Assembly (NCBI GenBank): GCA_913056215.1
Contig: CAJXMN010000009.1
Coordinates: 1-51,544, forward strand
Direction: 5' to 3'
Source: an uncultured Flavobacteriales bacterium
GTDB lineage: Bacteria; Bacteroidota; Bacteroidia; Flavobacteriales_D; Crocinitomicaceae
Length of the DNA stretch: 51,544 nt
In this document: positions 8,746 through 17,629 of the stretch, piece by piece
How positions within the stretch are numbered: the first letter of the stretch is position 1
How the letters are laid out: every line of letters starts with the position of its first letter
Made by a program: the position numbers and the translations under genes
The notes under the pieces: generated by a model
Database searches by the model: none
Told to the model about the DNA's origin: nothing
Seen by the model: the letters and a program-made list of their open reading frames with translations, nothing else

Positions 8746-9182
8746 ATTCAAATCACGCGATAATGTTGGCTGTTATCTTTCTCTGGCTCGGGTTTGTTGG
8801 GGCGATTAGCTTTATGGAGGCATGGCTTAAATTTCGTGCCCCTGGAATTACGCTTCCAATGGGGTTGGGAATCGGAAGACTGGTATTTCATGCATTGAAC
8901 ATTATGGAATGGTTGTTTTTAGTTGTTATTCTCATCAACCTTTATTTTAACCAAGGACTGTCGTTTCGGACCATGGACGTTTGGTTAGCTATTCCTGCAT
9001 TAATACTTATTTTACAAACAGTATGGGTATTACCAGTTTTAGATTCCAGAGCTGAATTGCATATTCAAGGTATGGAAGTCCCACCTTCTAAAATTCACTT
9101 CATCTATGTGTTATTCGAAATAATAAAAGTAGGGTGCTTATTTACATTCGGTATTCAACTATTTAAAAAATCTACAATATGA
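8742..9182 (+). CDS. Four-segment membrane protein of the Rrf2-globin operon
   Basis: 146 residues with about four transmembrane segments (roughly 6-25, 52-75, 88-105 and 120-140). It has conserved-looking charged residues in or near the membrane (FMEAWLKFRAPG, HALNIMEW, HFIYVLFEIIK). The His and Glu residues inside membrane segments could bind heme or metal, but this is a guess and I cannot name the family. The gene overlaps the globin by 4 nt at its start and the tryptophan dioxygenase by 4 nt at its end. Confidence 0.75.
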   Translation: MNSNHAIMLAVIFLWLGFVGAISFMEAWLKFRAPGITLPMGLGIGRLVFHALNIMEWLFLVVILINLYFNQGLSFRTMDVWLAIPALILILQTVWVLPVLDSRAELHIQGMEVPPSKIHFIYVLFEIIKVGCLFTFGIQLFKKSTI

Positions 9183-10078
9183 CAAAACAAGAACTAATTG
9201 ATCAGATCGACAAAAAATATGATGATCTTGGCGAGAATAGCTTAAACTACCTAGCTGGTTTATTACAGGCAAAACCCATAAATTACTGGGATTATATTGA
9301 GGTTGACACTTTGCTTTCATTGCAGAAACCGCGTACAGATTTTAAAGATGAAAAGATCTTCATCATGTACCATCAAGTTACGGAATTAGTACTTGGAATG
9401 ATGAAGCACGAATTAGATCAACTCGTTTATGAGGAGTTAAGTGATAAGACTTGGGTCGATAAGATCAATCGGTTAAATCGTTATACATCTATGCTGATCA
9501 CTTCTTTCGATGTGATGAAATACGGAATGAACTATAATGATTACAACACGTTCCGTGCTACATTAACTCCGGCTAGTGGGTTTCAAAGTGTACAGTTTCG
9601 TCATATAGAAACGATGTGTACTCCCTTAGAGAACCTAGTTAATACAATGGGAAAGAAGCGTTTACCTGAAAACCCAACAACTCAAGATTACTTTGAACAC
9701 GTTTACTGGAAAGACGCAGGATATAATAGAGAAACTGAAGAGAAAACATTAACGTTACGTCAGTTTGAAGAAAAATATCAGGATGAATTGATCGAACTTG
9801 CGAATGATGTAAAAGGTAAAACGCTTGCCGAGAAAGTGGCAAAAATGAGTAATCCTTCAGATGAATTGATTGAAAAATTCAAAGCCTTTGACCGTTTATA
9901 CAATATTGATTGGCCTATAGTCCATTTAGAAACGGCACAACATTATCTCGATCAAAAAGGAGAATCGAAAGAAGCTACTGGTGGAAGTGAATGGAAAAAA
10001 TATTTGCATCCAAAGTATCAACAGCGTAGATTCTTCCCTGAAATCTGGTCAGCTGAAGAGATAAATAACTGGGGTTAA
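9179..10078 (+). CDS. kynA: Tryptophan 2,3-dioxygenase
   Basis: A 299-residue protein, the usual bacterial TDO length. Family features are NYWDYIEVDTLLSLQ near the N-terminus, the active-site segment KIFIMYHQVTELVL (catalytic His in YHQVTE), FRATLTPASGFQSVQFR and the heme-ligand region VHLETAQHYL near the C-terminus. It is a heme enzyme that opens the indole ring of tryptophan to N-formylkynurenine, the first step of the kynurenine pathway. The next enzyme gene in this window is kynurenine monooxygenase at 24.5 kb. It is the last gene of the Rrf2 operon, starting by ATGA overlap, so transcription should respond to the Rrf2 signal. A weak hairpin and T-run follow. Confidence 0.93.
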   Translation: MTKQELIDQIDKKYDDLGENSLNYLAGLLQAKPINYWDYIEVDTLLSLQKPRTDFKDEKIFIMYHQVTELVLGMMKHELDQLVYEELSDKTWVDKINRLNRYTSMLITSFDVMKYGMNYNDYNTFRATLTPASGFQSVQFRHIETMCTPLENLVNTMGKKRLPENPTTQDYFEHVYWKDAGYNRETEEKTLTLRQFEEKYQDELIELANDVKGKTLAEKVAKMSNPSDELIEKFKAFDRLYNIDWPIVHLETAQHYLDQKGESKEATGGSEWKKYLHPKYQQRRFFPEIWSAEEINNWG

Positions 10079-10108
10079 GCTTAAGAGCTTTGCTTATCGT
10101 CTTTTTTA
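10076..10108 (+). terminator. Weak terminator after the TDO gene
   Basis: Short stem TAAGC (10076-10080) with GCTTA (10092-10096), then a T-rich tract. The stem is short and overlaps the stop codon. Confidence 0.35.
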
Positions 10109-10111
10109 TTA

Positions 10112-10143
10112 TTTGGAAATATCATATATAGGTCATATCTTTG
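10112..10143 (+). promoter_or_regulatory. Promoter of the tetR-RND efflux operon
   Basis: TTTG at 10112-10115, 20 nt spacer, TATCTTTG at 10136-10143. It sets the transcription start a few bases downstream, which argues against the GTG at 10147 and for the ATG at 10165 as the tetR start. Confidence 0.7.
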
Positions 10144-10161
10144 TGAGTGAGTATTCACATA
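10144..10161. promoter_or_regulatory. Candidate TetR operator
   Basis: The sequence TGAGTGA, then GTAT, then TCACATA, contains the imperfect dyad GTGAgtatTCAC (10147-10158). It resembles the TGAnTGA...TCAnTCA operators of many TetR regulators. It lies directly after the -7 box, at the transcription start. Binding is inferred. Confidence 0.45.
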
Positions 10162-10164
10162 CAT

Positions 10165-10749
10165 ATGGAAAATAGAACAGAAAGACAATTAGAGATCATT
10201 GAGACTGCGGGTAAGATACTCACGGAGGATGGTGTTCAAGGCTTGACAACTAAAAAACTGGCAAACAGGGTCGGGTTTTCAGAAAGCGCGATTTATAGAC
10301 ATTTTAAAAGTAAAGAAGACATTATTGTATCGCTTCTAACGCATTTATCGGAGTCTATGGATGAACGACTTTCAAATTTGGAGCTTTCAGAAGATGATCC
10401 TGAATCCAATTTTAATAATTTGTTTGCGAGTCAGATGAAATTCTTTTCTGAACATCCTCATTATGTGGTTGCAGTGTTCAGTGATGGTCTACTACAGGAA
10501 AGTGATCGAGTCAATGAAGCAATCGAAAGCATTATGCAGACAAAGATGAAACATTTGATGCCGATAATTACCAGTGGTAAACAAAAGCAAGTGTTTACAA
10601 GTTCAATATCAACCCAAGACCTGATGAGTATTGTGATGGGTACTTTCCGTTTACAGATGTATAAGTGGAGACTCTCGGGATTTGAATACGACATTGTCTT
10701 ACGAGGTAACAATACGATACAATCATTATTAAAATTGATAAAACAATAA
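10165..10749 (+). CDS. TetR family transcriptional regulator
   Basis: 194 residues from the ATG at 10165. The N-terminal helix-turn-helix is typical (GVQGLTTKKLANRVGFSESAIYRHF, shown in DNA at about 10230-10300), followed by KSKEDIIVSLL. The C-terminal ligand-binding helices have no recognised specificity. It leads an operon of lipoprotein, TolC, adaptor, RND pump and DUF2141 genes, so it most likely represses them until an efflux substrate binds. A GTG start 18 nt upstream would sit inside the promoter's start region and was rejected. Confidence 0.88.
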   Translation: MENRTERQLEIIETAGKILTEDGVQGLTTKKLANRVGFSESAIYRHFKSKEDIIVSLLTHLSESMDERLSNLELSEDDPESNFNNLFASQMKFFSEHPHYVVAVFSDGLLQESDRVNEAIESIMQTKMKHLMPIITSGKQKQVFTSSISTQDLMSIVMGTFRLQMYKWRLSGFEYDIVLRGNNTIQSLLKLIKQ

Positions 10750-10752
10750 GCT

Positions 10753-11220
10753 ATGAATAGATCATATATATTAATTGGAATTATTACAGTTGCCGTTTTA
10801 ATGAGCTGTAAAAATGAAACTGATCAGCGTCAGGAGGAAAATCATTCGGATCAACATGTAGAACAGGAGGTCGATAAAAAATCAAATAAAAGTGAAGCAG
10901 AGTTGATTTCACTGAACGAAGGAGAGAAATGGAAAGTGAATGAAGAAATGATTCCTCATATTCAAAAGAGTGAGCGCGTTTTTAATGAATTCGAAGGAAA
11001 TGATTATTCGCAACTTTCTGAAGACATGATGAAGCACACGAATAAACTGATCCAGAGTTGTACGATGGATGGTAAATCACACGATGAACTGCATAAATGG
11101 CTTCACCCACATATTGAATTAATAAAAAAACTTGGTTCAGTGGAAGATGATGATAAGGCTGAAAAGCTCTTAAAAGAGGTCGAGGCTTCTTTTGAAGTAT
11201 ATCACAAATATTTTAAATGA
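10753..11220 (+). CDS. Small lipoprotein of the efflux operon
   Basis: 155 residues with a lipoprotein signal (VAVLMSC, lipidation Cys at about residue 19). A charged Glu/Lys/Asp-rich linker follows, and then a helical domain. That domain contains SCTMDGKSHDELHKWLHPH, rich in His, Cys and Met and therefore a possible metal- or heme-binding site. I cannot name the family. The gene lies 3 nt after tetR and 45 nt before tolC. It may be an accessory periplasmic protein of the pump; a metal-related function is only suggested by the residues. Confidence 0.75.
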   Translation: MNRSYILIGIITVAVLMSCKNETDQRQEENHSDQHVEQEVDKKSNKSEAELISLNEGEKWKVNEEMIPHIQKSERVFNEFEGNDYSQLSEDMMKHTNKLIQSCTMDGKSHDELHKWLHPHIELIKKLGSVEDDDKAEKLLKEVEASFEVYHKYFK

Positions 11221-11265
11221 TTTAGATACTAATACCTGCGTTTTGACTAGAATGTAGGCTATTGT

Positions 11266-12609
11266 ATGAAAAAAATTTACCCTATGAAGTTAGTAAGTAT
11301 TCACAAACGTATGTTAGGTTTTTTAGTATTACTCTTCTTTGCAAATACAGGATTCTCTCAAGATATCTGGACGTTGCAGGAGTGTTTAGACTCTGCTCGA
11401 CAGCACAATAAACAGTTGTTGATCAGTGAACGCAACATTGACGCAGCTGCAAAAAATGTCTCAGCCTCTAAGGCGCGGCTTATTCCGAAATTAAGCATCA
11501 ATGCAGAATACAAGTACTTCACTGATCTTCCTTATCAGTTAATGCCCATGAGCGTTTTTGGTGGACCAGAAGGTCAGTTTAAGGAAGCTCAGTTTGGTGT
11601 ACCTCATAACATTTCTGGTAATCTTTTTTTAAGCGTACCCCTTTACAATGCAAAAATATATGGAGGAATAGAGGCGGCTGAGAAAGGTGTGGAACTGCGT
11701 CAACTTGTTCATGAAAAAACCTTGGAAGAAGTTTTATACGAAGTATCTGTCGTTTACTATAATGCTCAGATCATTGTGAATAGGCTAAACATGATCGATT
11801 CTAACATTGTAAATGTAGAGCGGGTGTTAAGAAATACAGAGGCGTTAGGAACCCACGAATTAGTGATGCAATCCGATATATCTAAAGTAAAGCTAAAGCT
11901 CAATCAACTAAAAACGCAAAAGGATCAAGTTACAAGTCAGTATCAACAGGTCACGAATAGCCTCAAGTTTATGATGGGAATTGAATTAGATCGCAAAATC
12001 AACATTACCAATGAAATTCAGAATAAATCAACAACATCCAACATCGAAAAACAAACACTTGATGTGAGTATAGCACAGACTAAGGCTTCAATAGCTGAGA
12101 CAGAACTAAAACTAGTAAAAGGTTCTCGCTTGCCTTCAGTTTCACTTTTTGGGAGTTACGGGACCACTGGGTTTGGATACGATCAGGAACCAAATCGGTT
12201 TTTGAACTTTTATCCTCTTGGATTCGGAGGAGTGAAACTTACTTATCCATTATTCAATGGGACAGTTACACAAAGAATTATTGATCAAAAATCTATCGCT
12301 GTCGAAAACGCAAGAACATCTTTAGCGCTTGAACAGGATCGGTCGGATTTGGAACTTATAAATGCTCAGTTAAGATGGAGTAATGCCAAAAAGAATATGA
12401 GTTTGACAAATGAACAAATGCTGTTTGCAAAAGAGATACTTGGACAAACATTAGAGGAGTATAAAAACGAATTGGCAGGTCTTACAGAAGTTTTATTAGC
12501 AGAAAATGAGCTTCAGCAAGCTCAGCAAAACTATTTGACATCGATAGTCGAGTTTTTAAAAGCTGATCTCGCCTTAAGAAAACATAGTGGAAACTTTGAA
12601 TTGAATTAA
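11266..12609 (+). CDS. TolC family outer membrane efflux protein
   Basis: 447 residues: a signal peptide (LGFLVLLFFANTGFSQ), then two outer membrane efflux repeats. Typical starts are WTLQECLDSARQHNKQL and the second-half SRLPSVSLFGSYG followed by LTYPLFNGTVTQRI. It forms the trimeric outer membrane channel of the tripartite pump with the adaptor (2 nt downstream) and the RND transporter. Confidence 0.92.
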   Translation: MKKIYPMKLVSIHKRMLGFLVLLFFANTGFSQDIWTLQECLDSARQHNKQLLISERNIDAAAKNVSASKARLIPKLSINAEYKYFTDLPYQLMPMSVFGGPEGQFKEAQFGVPHNISGNLFLSVPLYNAKIYGGIEAAEKGVELRQLVHEKTLEEVLYEVSVVYYNAQIIVNRLNMIDSNIVNVERVLRNTEALGTHELVMQSDISKVKLKLNQLKTQKDQVTSQYQQVTNSLKFMMGIELDRKINITNEIQNKSTTSNIEKQTLDVSIAQTKASIAETELKLVKGSRLPSVSLFGSYGTTGFGYDQEPNRFLNFYPLGFGGVKLTYPLFNGTVTQRIIDQKSIAVENARTSLALEQDRSDLELINAQLRWSNAKKNMSLTNEQMLFAKEILGQTLEEYKNELAGLTEVLLAENELQQAQQNYLTSIVEFLKADLALRKHSGNFELN

Positions 12610-12611
12610 TT

Positions 12612-13676
12612 ATGAAACAGGTAAAAATGAAAAAGTTGATTGGCTTTTTAGCCTTGGCAGGTTTAATAATTGTTACGGTAGTCACCTTAATGAATAATAA
12701 GAAAGTAGCTGCTGATAAGATTTACAATTATGATAAATCTGACACTTTAAATGTGGTTACTCAAACGTTAAAAGAGAGCACTACTATTCGTAAAAAGGAT
12801 TTCTCTGGAATATTTCGTCCTAACAAAGAGGTCCGATTGAGTGCTGAAGCCAAGGGAGAAATTACCAAAGTAATGGTAGAGAATGGTGAATTTGTTAAAA
12901 AGGGGGAAGCTTTGCTAGAAATAGACCATTCATTATTAACGCTTAACGTTAAATCGATTGATACTAAACTAAAAGGCATTGAAAATGACATCAAACGTTA
13001 TCGGTCTCTTGTAGAGTCTTCTTCTATTCAAGGTATAAAACTTGAAAAGGCACTTCTTGCTCGTGATGCCGCGGAAATAGAGAAAGCTACAATTAACGAA
13101 CAGATTGATAAATCTATTGTACGCGCACCTTTTAATGGAGTGGTAACGGGTAAACTTACAGAAGAAGGAGCGTTTGCAGCACCAGGTGTTCCCCTTTTTC
13201 AATTATCGGATATCTCGAGATTAAAGTTTACCATTTTAACGTCTGAAAATTCAGTAAGTAGATTCCATATCAATGATCAGGTTAAGTTGACCGTAGATGC
13301 ATTTCCCGACACCACATTTTTAGGTAAAATCACCATGATTGGAAGTAAAACTAATAAGGCAAATCGCTTTCCAGTTGAAATTCAAATCAATAATGCTGCT
13401 CAACAAATAAAAGCCGGAATGTATGGAAATGCGATTGTACAAGACGCTTTAACCGAAGAAAAAAACCTGATGATTCCGCTGTCAGCGGTGATTGGCGAAA
13501 CATCTGCTCCCAAAGTATATGTGGTTCGAAAGGGGAAAGCAATGCTTCAAGCAATCGAATTGGGTAGAATTCAAGAGAACCAAGTTGCTGTAATTGCAGG
13601 GTTGAATATTGGTGATGTACTTGTTGTTGAGGGAATCACGAAACTATTTGACGGAGCTAATGTAGCTACAAATTAA
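12612..13676 (+). CDS. RND efflux periplasmic adaptor (membrane fusion protein)
   Basis: 354 residues with an N-terminal membrane anchor (LIGFLALAGLIIVTVV). The biotinyl-lipoyl-like domain halves are VRLSAEAKGEITKVMVENGEFVKKGEALLEID and, after the alpha-hairpin, IVRAPFNGVVTGKL (positions about 12830-12930 and 13110-13160 in DNA). Beta-barrel and membrane-proximal domains follow. The protein bridges the RND pump and the TolC channel. It is translationally close to both neighbours (2 nt and 12 nt gaps). Confidence 0.93.
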   Translation: MKQVKMKKLIGFLALAGLIIVTVVTLMNNKKVAADKIYNYDKSDTLNVVTQTLKESTTIRKKDFSGIFRPNKEVRLSAEAKGEITKVMVENGEFVKKGEALLEIDHSLLTLNVKSIDTKLKGIENDIKRYRSLVESSSIQGIKLEKALLARDAAEIEKATINEQIDKSIVRAPFNGVVTGKLTEEGAFAAPGVPLFQLSDISRLKFTILTSENSVSRFHINDQVKLTVDAFPDTTFLGKITMIGSKTNKANRFPVEIQINNAAQQIKAGMYGNAIVQDALTEEKNLMIPLSAVIGETSAPKVYVVRKGKAMLQAIELGRIQENQVAVIAGLNIGDVLVVEGITKLFDGANVATN

Positions 13677-13688
13677 AAACGTAGATCT

Positions 13689-16600
13689 ATGAACATTACT
13701 GAAATATCTATTAAGCGGCCGTCTCTGATCATCGTACTGTTCAGTGTTTTAACATTGTTAGGTATCATAGGGTACAAAAACCTGAACTATGAATTAATGC
13801 CTGATTTTAATCAACCTGTGGTTGTAATAAAAACGGGATATCCAGGAGCCGATCCATCTGAAGTTGAGACTTCCGTATCTCGGAAGATAGAAGATGCTTT
13901 ATCCAATTTAGAAGGTGTTGATTACCTGGTTACGAAATCTTTGCCAAATGCTTCTGTGATTATAGCCAATTTGAATTATGGAATTGATTTGAACAAAACC
14001 ATGCAAGATGCTCAGCGCTATATTGATAATATTAAAAAAGATTTACCCAGTGACGTGCTGAGTCCTGAAATGAGTAAAGTGTCTCCTAACGATCTTCCCA
14101 TTATGTCGGTAAGTGCCACAAGTGACTTAGAAGCCAAGCGGTTTTATCAAAAAATGAGTGATGATTATCTCCCTGCTATACAGCAAATCAAAGGAGTTGC
14201 AGAAATAACATTATTAGGAGGAAAAGAACGTGAGATCCAAGTAGATATAGATCAGGAAAAATTGCGACAACATGGAGTGGCAATCACTGATGTTGTAAGA
14301 GCAATTAATACATCTGGGATTGATATTCCCGCGGGTTCTATTGAAAACCGAAAGGATAAAAATGCGGTACGGATAGTAGGAAAATTTGAAAACCTGGAAG
14401 ATATTATGAATGTTCAGGTGGCTATGCCTATACCTGGAAGTCCTGTTTACGTTAACGACCTCGCAGATGTTGTCGATGGCACCAAAGATGCTACTTCAAT
14501 AAGTCGTTACAACGGTAAGAACGGAATAGGTTTACTCATTAAAAAGCAAGGAGATGCAAATGCCGTAGATGTCTCAGAAAATGTCAAAAAAGCCTTTGAT
14601 AGGATCGAGAACAGCGAAAGGGAAAATAATGTTGAATTCATAATCGCTGACGACAGTACAGACAATACAATTGCAGCTGTAAACGCTGTTGTATTTGACC
14701 TGATTCTGGCGGTTGTACTAGTTTCTTTGGTCATGCTCTTATTTCTAAGAAGCTTTAGAAACGCTATCATTGTTTTGATCGCTATACCAACCTCTTTGGT
14801 CACTGCTTTTGCGATGATGTGGATACTTGGTTATACGTTAAATCTCATGACATTATTGGCCATGTCACTGATCATCGGAATTCTTGTTGATGATGCAACA
14901 GTTGTACTCGAAAATATCCAGCGACATCTTGATATGGGTAAAGAAAAGCGTGCGGCATCCATGGAAGGACGAATGGAAATCGGTTTTTCGGCTGTATCAA
15001 TCACTCTAGTTGATGTTGTTGTCTTTTTACCGATACTATTTCTGCAAGTGTTTGTAGCTGATATGTTGAAACAATTTTCTGTCGTAGTGATCACTTCAAC
15101 ACTCACCAGTTTACTCGTTGGTTTTACATTAACACCATGGATTGCGTCCAGGATTGGTAAAAAGGAAGATTTGAAACCAACGAATTTTTTCAATAGTTTT
15201 TTGCTTTGGTTCGAAAAGCAACTTGATAAGTTCACCGATTGGTACGGGCGTATTCTTTCATGGGTTTTGAGTCATAAATTGATTTTTATGGGCATTGTTA
15301 TTGCTCTCTTTGTTCTTACGGGAGTAATGATGCGCCAAAATATCATTGGAAAAGAGTTGATCGCGACTGGAGATCAAGGGAAATTCAGCATACAATTAGA
15401 ATTCGATAAAACAACGGCACTCGCGTACAATGATTCTATTACTTATAAAGTTGAAGAATATATCCTGGGTCTGCCAGAGGTTGAGACTGTCTTTAGTAAT
15501 ATTGGTGGTCCAAGTACAGGTATTGGAAGTTTGGGTGTAGGTGAAGCATATCGTTCTGAATTGACGATTCAACTCAAGTCTAAAGAGGAACGAGATGGTA
15601 TATCTACTGAAGCATATATGCGGAAACTGAGAAGCACGCTGCGTAAAAACTATAAGGGTGTTAATTACTCTATTACAGCTCTTGGTCTTATACCTAGAAC
15701 GGCTCCAATCGAAATCACATTAAGTGGGAGTAATCAGAGAAAAGTTTTTGCGACTGGAAACAACTTGAAAGGAGTAATAGAATCTATGCCTGGTGCAGAT
15801 AATGTTCAACTATCAGTTCAAGAAGGTAGTCCTGAATTTAAAGTCATTCCAGATCAGGATAAAATGCAGCGTTTAGGACTCAACGCTGCTTATGTAGGAA
15901 TGCAATTGCGAACTGCGTTGACGGGAGATGACAATGCTGTAATAACACAACATGGAGTTGAATATCCAGTCAGGGTTTGGATGACTGATATCGACCGGCA
16001 AAACATTAGTGATATTCAGGATCTCACGTTGATTAATCCAAAAGGGATGCCGATCGAAGTTGATCAATTTGCAAAAGTAGTTCAATCAAAATCACCTTCA
16101 CTACTTGAACGGAAAGATCGTCAATCGGCTATAACATTAACCGCAAATGCACTTGGAAGACCATCGGGTTCCGTTGCAGATGATGTGGTGGCCTATTTAG
16201 CAGAACATCCATTACCACAAGGAATTGAAATGACCTGGGGAAGTGATATTAAACGTCAGCATGATAGCTTTGGAGCTCTCGGTTCTGTACTAGCTATATC
16301 ATTTTTATTGATCTACCTGATTATGGTCGCTTTATACGATGATTTCATTTATCCACTCGTCGTTTTGTTCTCTATTCCTGTTGCAATTATCGGAGCCTTT
16401 TTAGCGTTGAATCTTTCCATGAGTAATTTGAGTCTTTTTGCGCTACTCGGATTGATAATGCTGATGGGGCTTGTGACCAAAAATGCAATTTTAATTGTCG
16501 ATTTTACTAATCAATTAAAAGCAGAAGGTAAACATTTCAAAGAAGCATTAATTATTGCTGGTAAAGGACGTCTAAGACCTATACTAATGACGACGCTCTC

Positions 16601-16775
16601 CATGGTGTTTGGTATGTTGCCCATTGCACTCGCAACAGGTTCAGCTTCAGAGTGGAAGAATGGACTGGCATGGGTTATTATCGGAGGCTTGATGTCATCA
16701 CTGATACTAACAGTCTTTTTAGTACCTGTAGTGTATTACGCTGTTGATTCTTTAAAAGCAAAAATCAAATCTTAG
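13689..16775 (+). CDS. RND family efflux transporter permease (AcrB/HAE1 type)
   Basis: 1028 residues, the standard RND pump length, with two tandem halves. Each has an initial membrane helix, a large periplasmic porter domain and a six-helix bundle. Recognisable segments are SIKRPSLIIVLFSVL and GYPGADPSEVETSVSRKIEDAL. The TM4 acidic pair for proton relay is IIGILVDDATVVLENI, and the second-half signature includes MGLVTKNAILIVDF and GRLRPILMT. It exports drugs or other amphiphiles with proton motive force; the HAE1 form, not the heavy-metal form, is the better match. The TetR gene in the same operon likely senses a substrate. Confidence 0.94.
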   Translation: MNITEISIKRPSLIIVLFSVLTLLGIIGYKNLNYELMPDFNQPVVVIKTGYPGADPSEVETSVSRKIEDALSNLEGVDYLVTKSLPNASVIIANLNYGIDLNKTMQDAQRYIDNIKKDLPSDVLSPEMSKVSPNDLPIMSVSATSDLEAKRFYQKMSDDYLPAIQQIKGVAEITLLGGKEREIQVDIDQEKLRQHGVAITDVVRAINTSGIDIPAGSIENRKDKNAVRIVGKFENLEDIMNVQVAMPIPGSPVYVNDLADVVDGTKDATSISRYNGKNGIGLLIKKQGDANAVDVSENVKKAFDRIENSERENNVEFIIADDSTDNTIAAVNAVVFDLILAVVLVSLVMLLFLRSFRNAIIVLIAIPTSLVTAFAMMWILGYTLNLMTLLAMSLIIGILVDDATVVLENIQRHLDMGKEKRAASMEGRMEIGFSAVSITLVDVVVFLPILFLQVFVADMLKQFSVVVITSTLTSLLVGFTLTPWIASRIGKKEDLKPTNFFNSFLLWFEKQLDKFTDWYGRILSWVLSHKLIFMGIVIALFVLTGVMMRQNIIGKELIATGDQGKFSIQLEFDKTTALAYNDSITYKVEEYILGLPEVETVFSNIGGPSTGIGSLGVGEAYRSELTIQLKSKEERDGISTEAYMRKLRSTLRKNYKGVNYSITALGLIPRTAPIEITLSGSNQRKVFATGNNLKGVIESMPGADNVQLSVQEGSPEFKVIPDQDKMQRLGLNAAYVGMQLRTALTGDDNAVITQHGVEYPVRVWMTDIDRQNISDIQDLTLINPKGMPIEVDQFAKVVQSKSPSLLERKDRQSAITLTANALGRPSGSVADDVVAYLAEHPLPQGIEMTWGSDIKRQHDSFGALGSVLAISFLLIYLIMVALYDDFIYPLVVLFSIPVAIIGAFLALNLSMSNLSLFALLGLIMLMGLVTKNAILIVDFTNQLKAEGKHFKEALIIAGKGRLRPILMTTLSMVFGMLPIALATGSASEWKNGLAWVIIGGLMSSLILTVFLVPVVYYAVDSLKAKIKS

Positions 16776-16776
16776 C

Positions 16777-17229
16777 ATGAGAAAATATTTAAAATTTCTA
16801 TTCTTAACTATAAGTATCGTAACTATTTACGGCTTTGTTAATGAACCTGAAAACAATGCTGTTTCTTTGAAGGTTAAAGTGAGTGGTTTAAGAAATGACA
16901 ATGGTGTGGTTCAGTTTTCACTGTATAACAAAAATGGTTCTATCCCTGATGAGGATTATGAGAAGTTCTATAGAATGAAGACCAGTAAGATTGAAAACGG
17001 TTCTACTTCAGTGTTATTCAGCAATCTAAAACAAGGTGTTTATGCCGTTAATATTTTACATGACGAGAATAAGAATGGAAAAATTGATAAGGGATGGGTT
17101 TTACCTGTAGAAGGTATAGGCTTTTCCAATTATGAATCGATTGGCTTAACAAATAGACCGAATTTTTCCAAGGCTAGTTTTGAAATAAAGAAAAACTCCA
17201 CGCAAAGCATTCAGATAATTTACATGTAG
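16777..17229 (+). CDS. DUF2141 domain protein
   Basis: 150 residues with a short signal peptide. The DUF2141 beta-sandwich is recognisable in LKVKVSGLRNDNGVVQFSLY, the GVYAVNILHDENKNGKID segment (a calcium-loop-like DxNxNGxxD) and a glycine-rich GIGFSN. The function is unknown; it is periplasmic or secreted. It starts 1 nt after the RND gene stop, so it belongs to the efflux operon. Confidence 0.82.
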   Translation: MRKYLKFLFLTISIVTIYGFVNEPENNAVSLKVKVSGLRNDNGVVQFSLYNKNGSIPDEDYEKFYRMKTSKIENGSTSVLFSNLKQGVYAVNILHDENKNGKIDKGWVLPVEGIGFSNYESIGLTNRPNFSKASFEIKKNSTQSIQIIYM

Positions 17230-17279
17230 AAGAATCATTATAAAAATAAATGGCTATTTTAATCTAAAAACAAATCAAT

Positions 17280-17567
17280 ATGAATTTAACAACATTCCAT
17301 AATTCCGAAAAACCACTCTCAGCAAAACAATTGTTTAGTTGCACAGAGGGTAAAGTCGTAGCGATTAACTTAAAAAAGGATGGAGAGCTCAAAGAACATA
17401 CGACTAAAGTTCCTGCACTGCTTCTCTGCGTGAAGGGAACTGTTATTTATGAAGATGAAAAAGCGGTTAAAGTTACCTTAAATCCAGGCGATTTTGTAGA
17501 AATAGAAACTGACGTAAAGCACTGGCTAGTCGCTCAAGAGAATAGTGAAGCAATTTTAATGAAGTAA
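17280..17567 (+). CDS. Small cupin-domain protein
   Basis: 95 residues fitting a single cupin beta-barrel: KEHTTKVPALLLCVKGTVIYED for motif 1 and LNPGDFVEIETDVKHWL for motif 2. The metal-binding His and Glu are only partly present (one His in each motif), so metal binding is uncertain. Such small cupins often bind sugars or other small ligands or act as sensors. No clear promoter is seen in the 50 nt gap after the efflux operon. Confidence 0.75.
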   Translation: MNLTTFHNSEKPLSAKQLFSCTEGKVVAINLKKDGELKEHTTKVPALLLCVKGTVIYEDEKAVKVTLNPGDFVEIETDVKHWLVAQENSEAILMK

Positions 17568-17629
17568 GTGACGAAAGTCATTTACAAAAAATTATAATTC
17601 CAGTATTTTTACTCCAGAAAACATACATC

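Noticed and set aside
13204-13215. TCGGATAT inside the adaptor gene as an Rrf2 site
   Set aside because: Lies in coding sequence without symmetry; chance match.
17565-17590. Hairpin AAGTGAC-GAAA-GTCATTT after the cupin gene as a terminator
   Set aside because: Short stem with a wobble pair and no following T-run.
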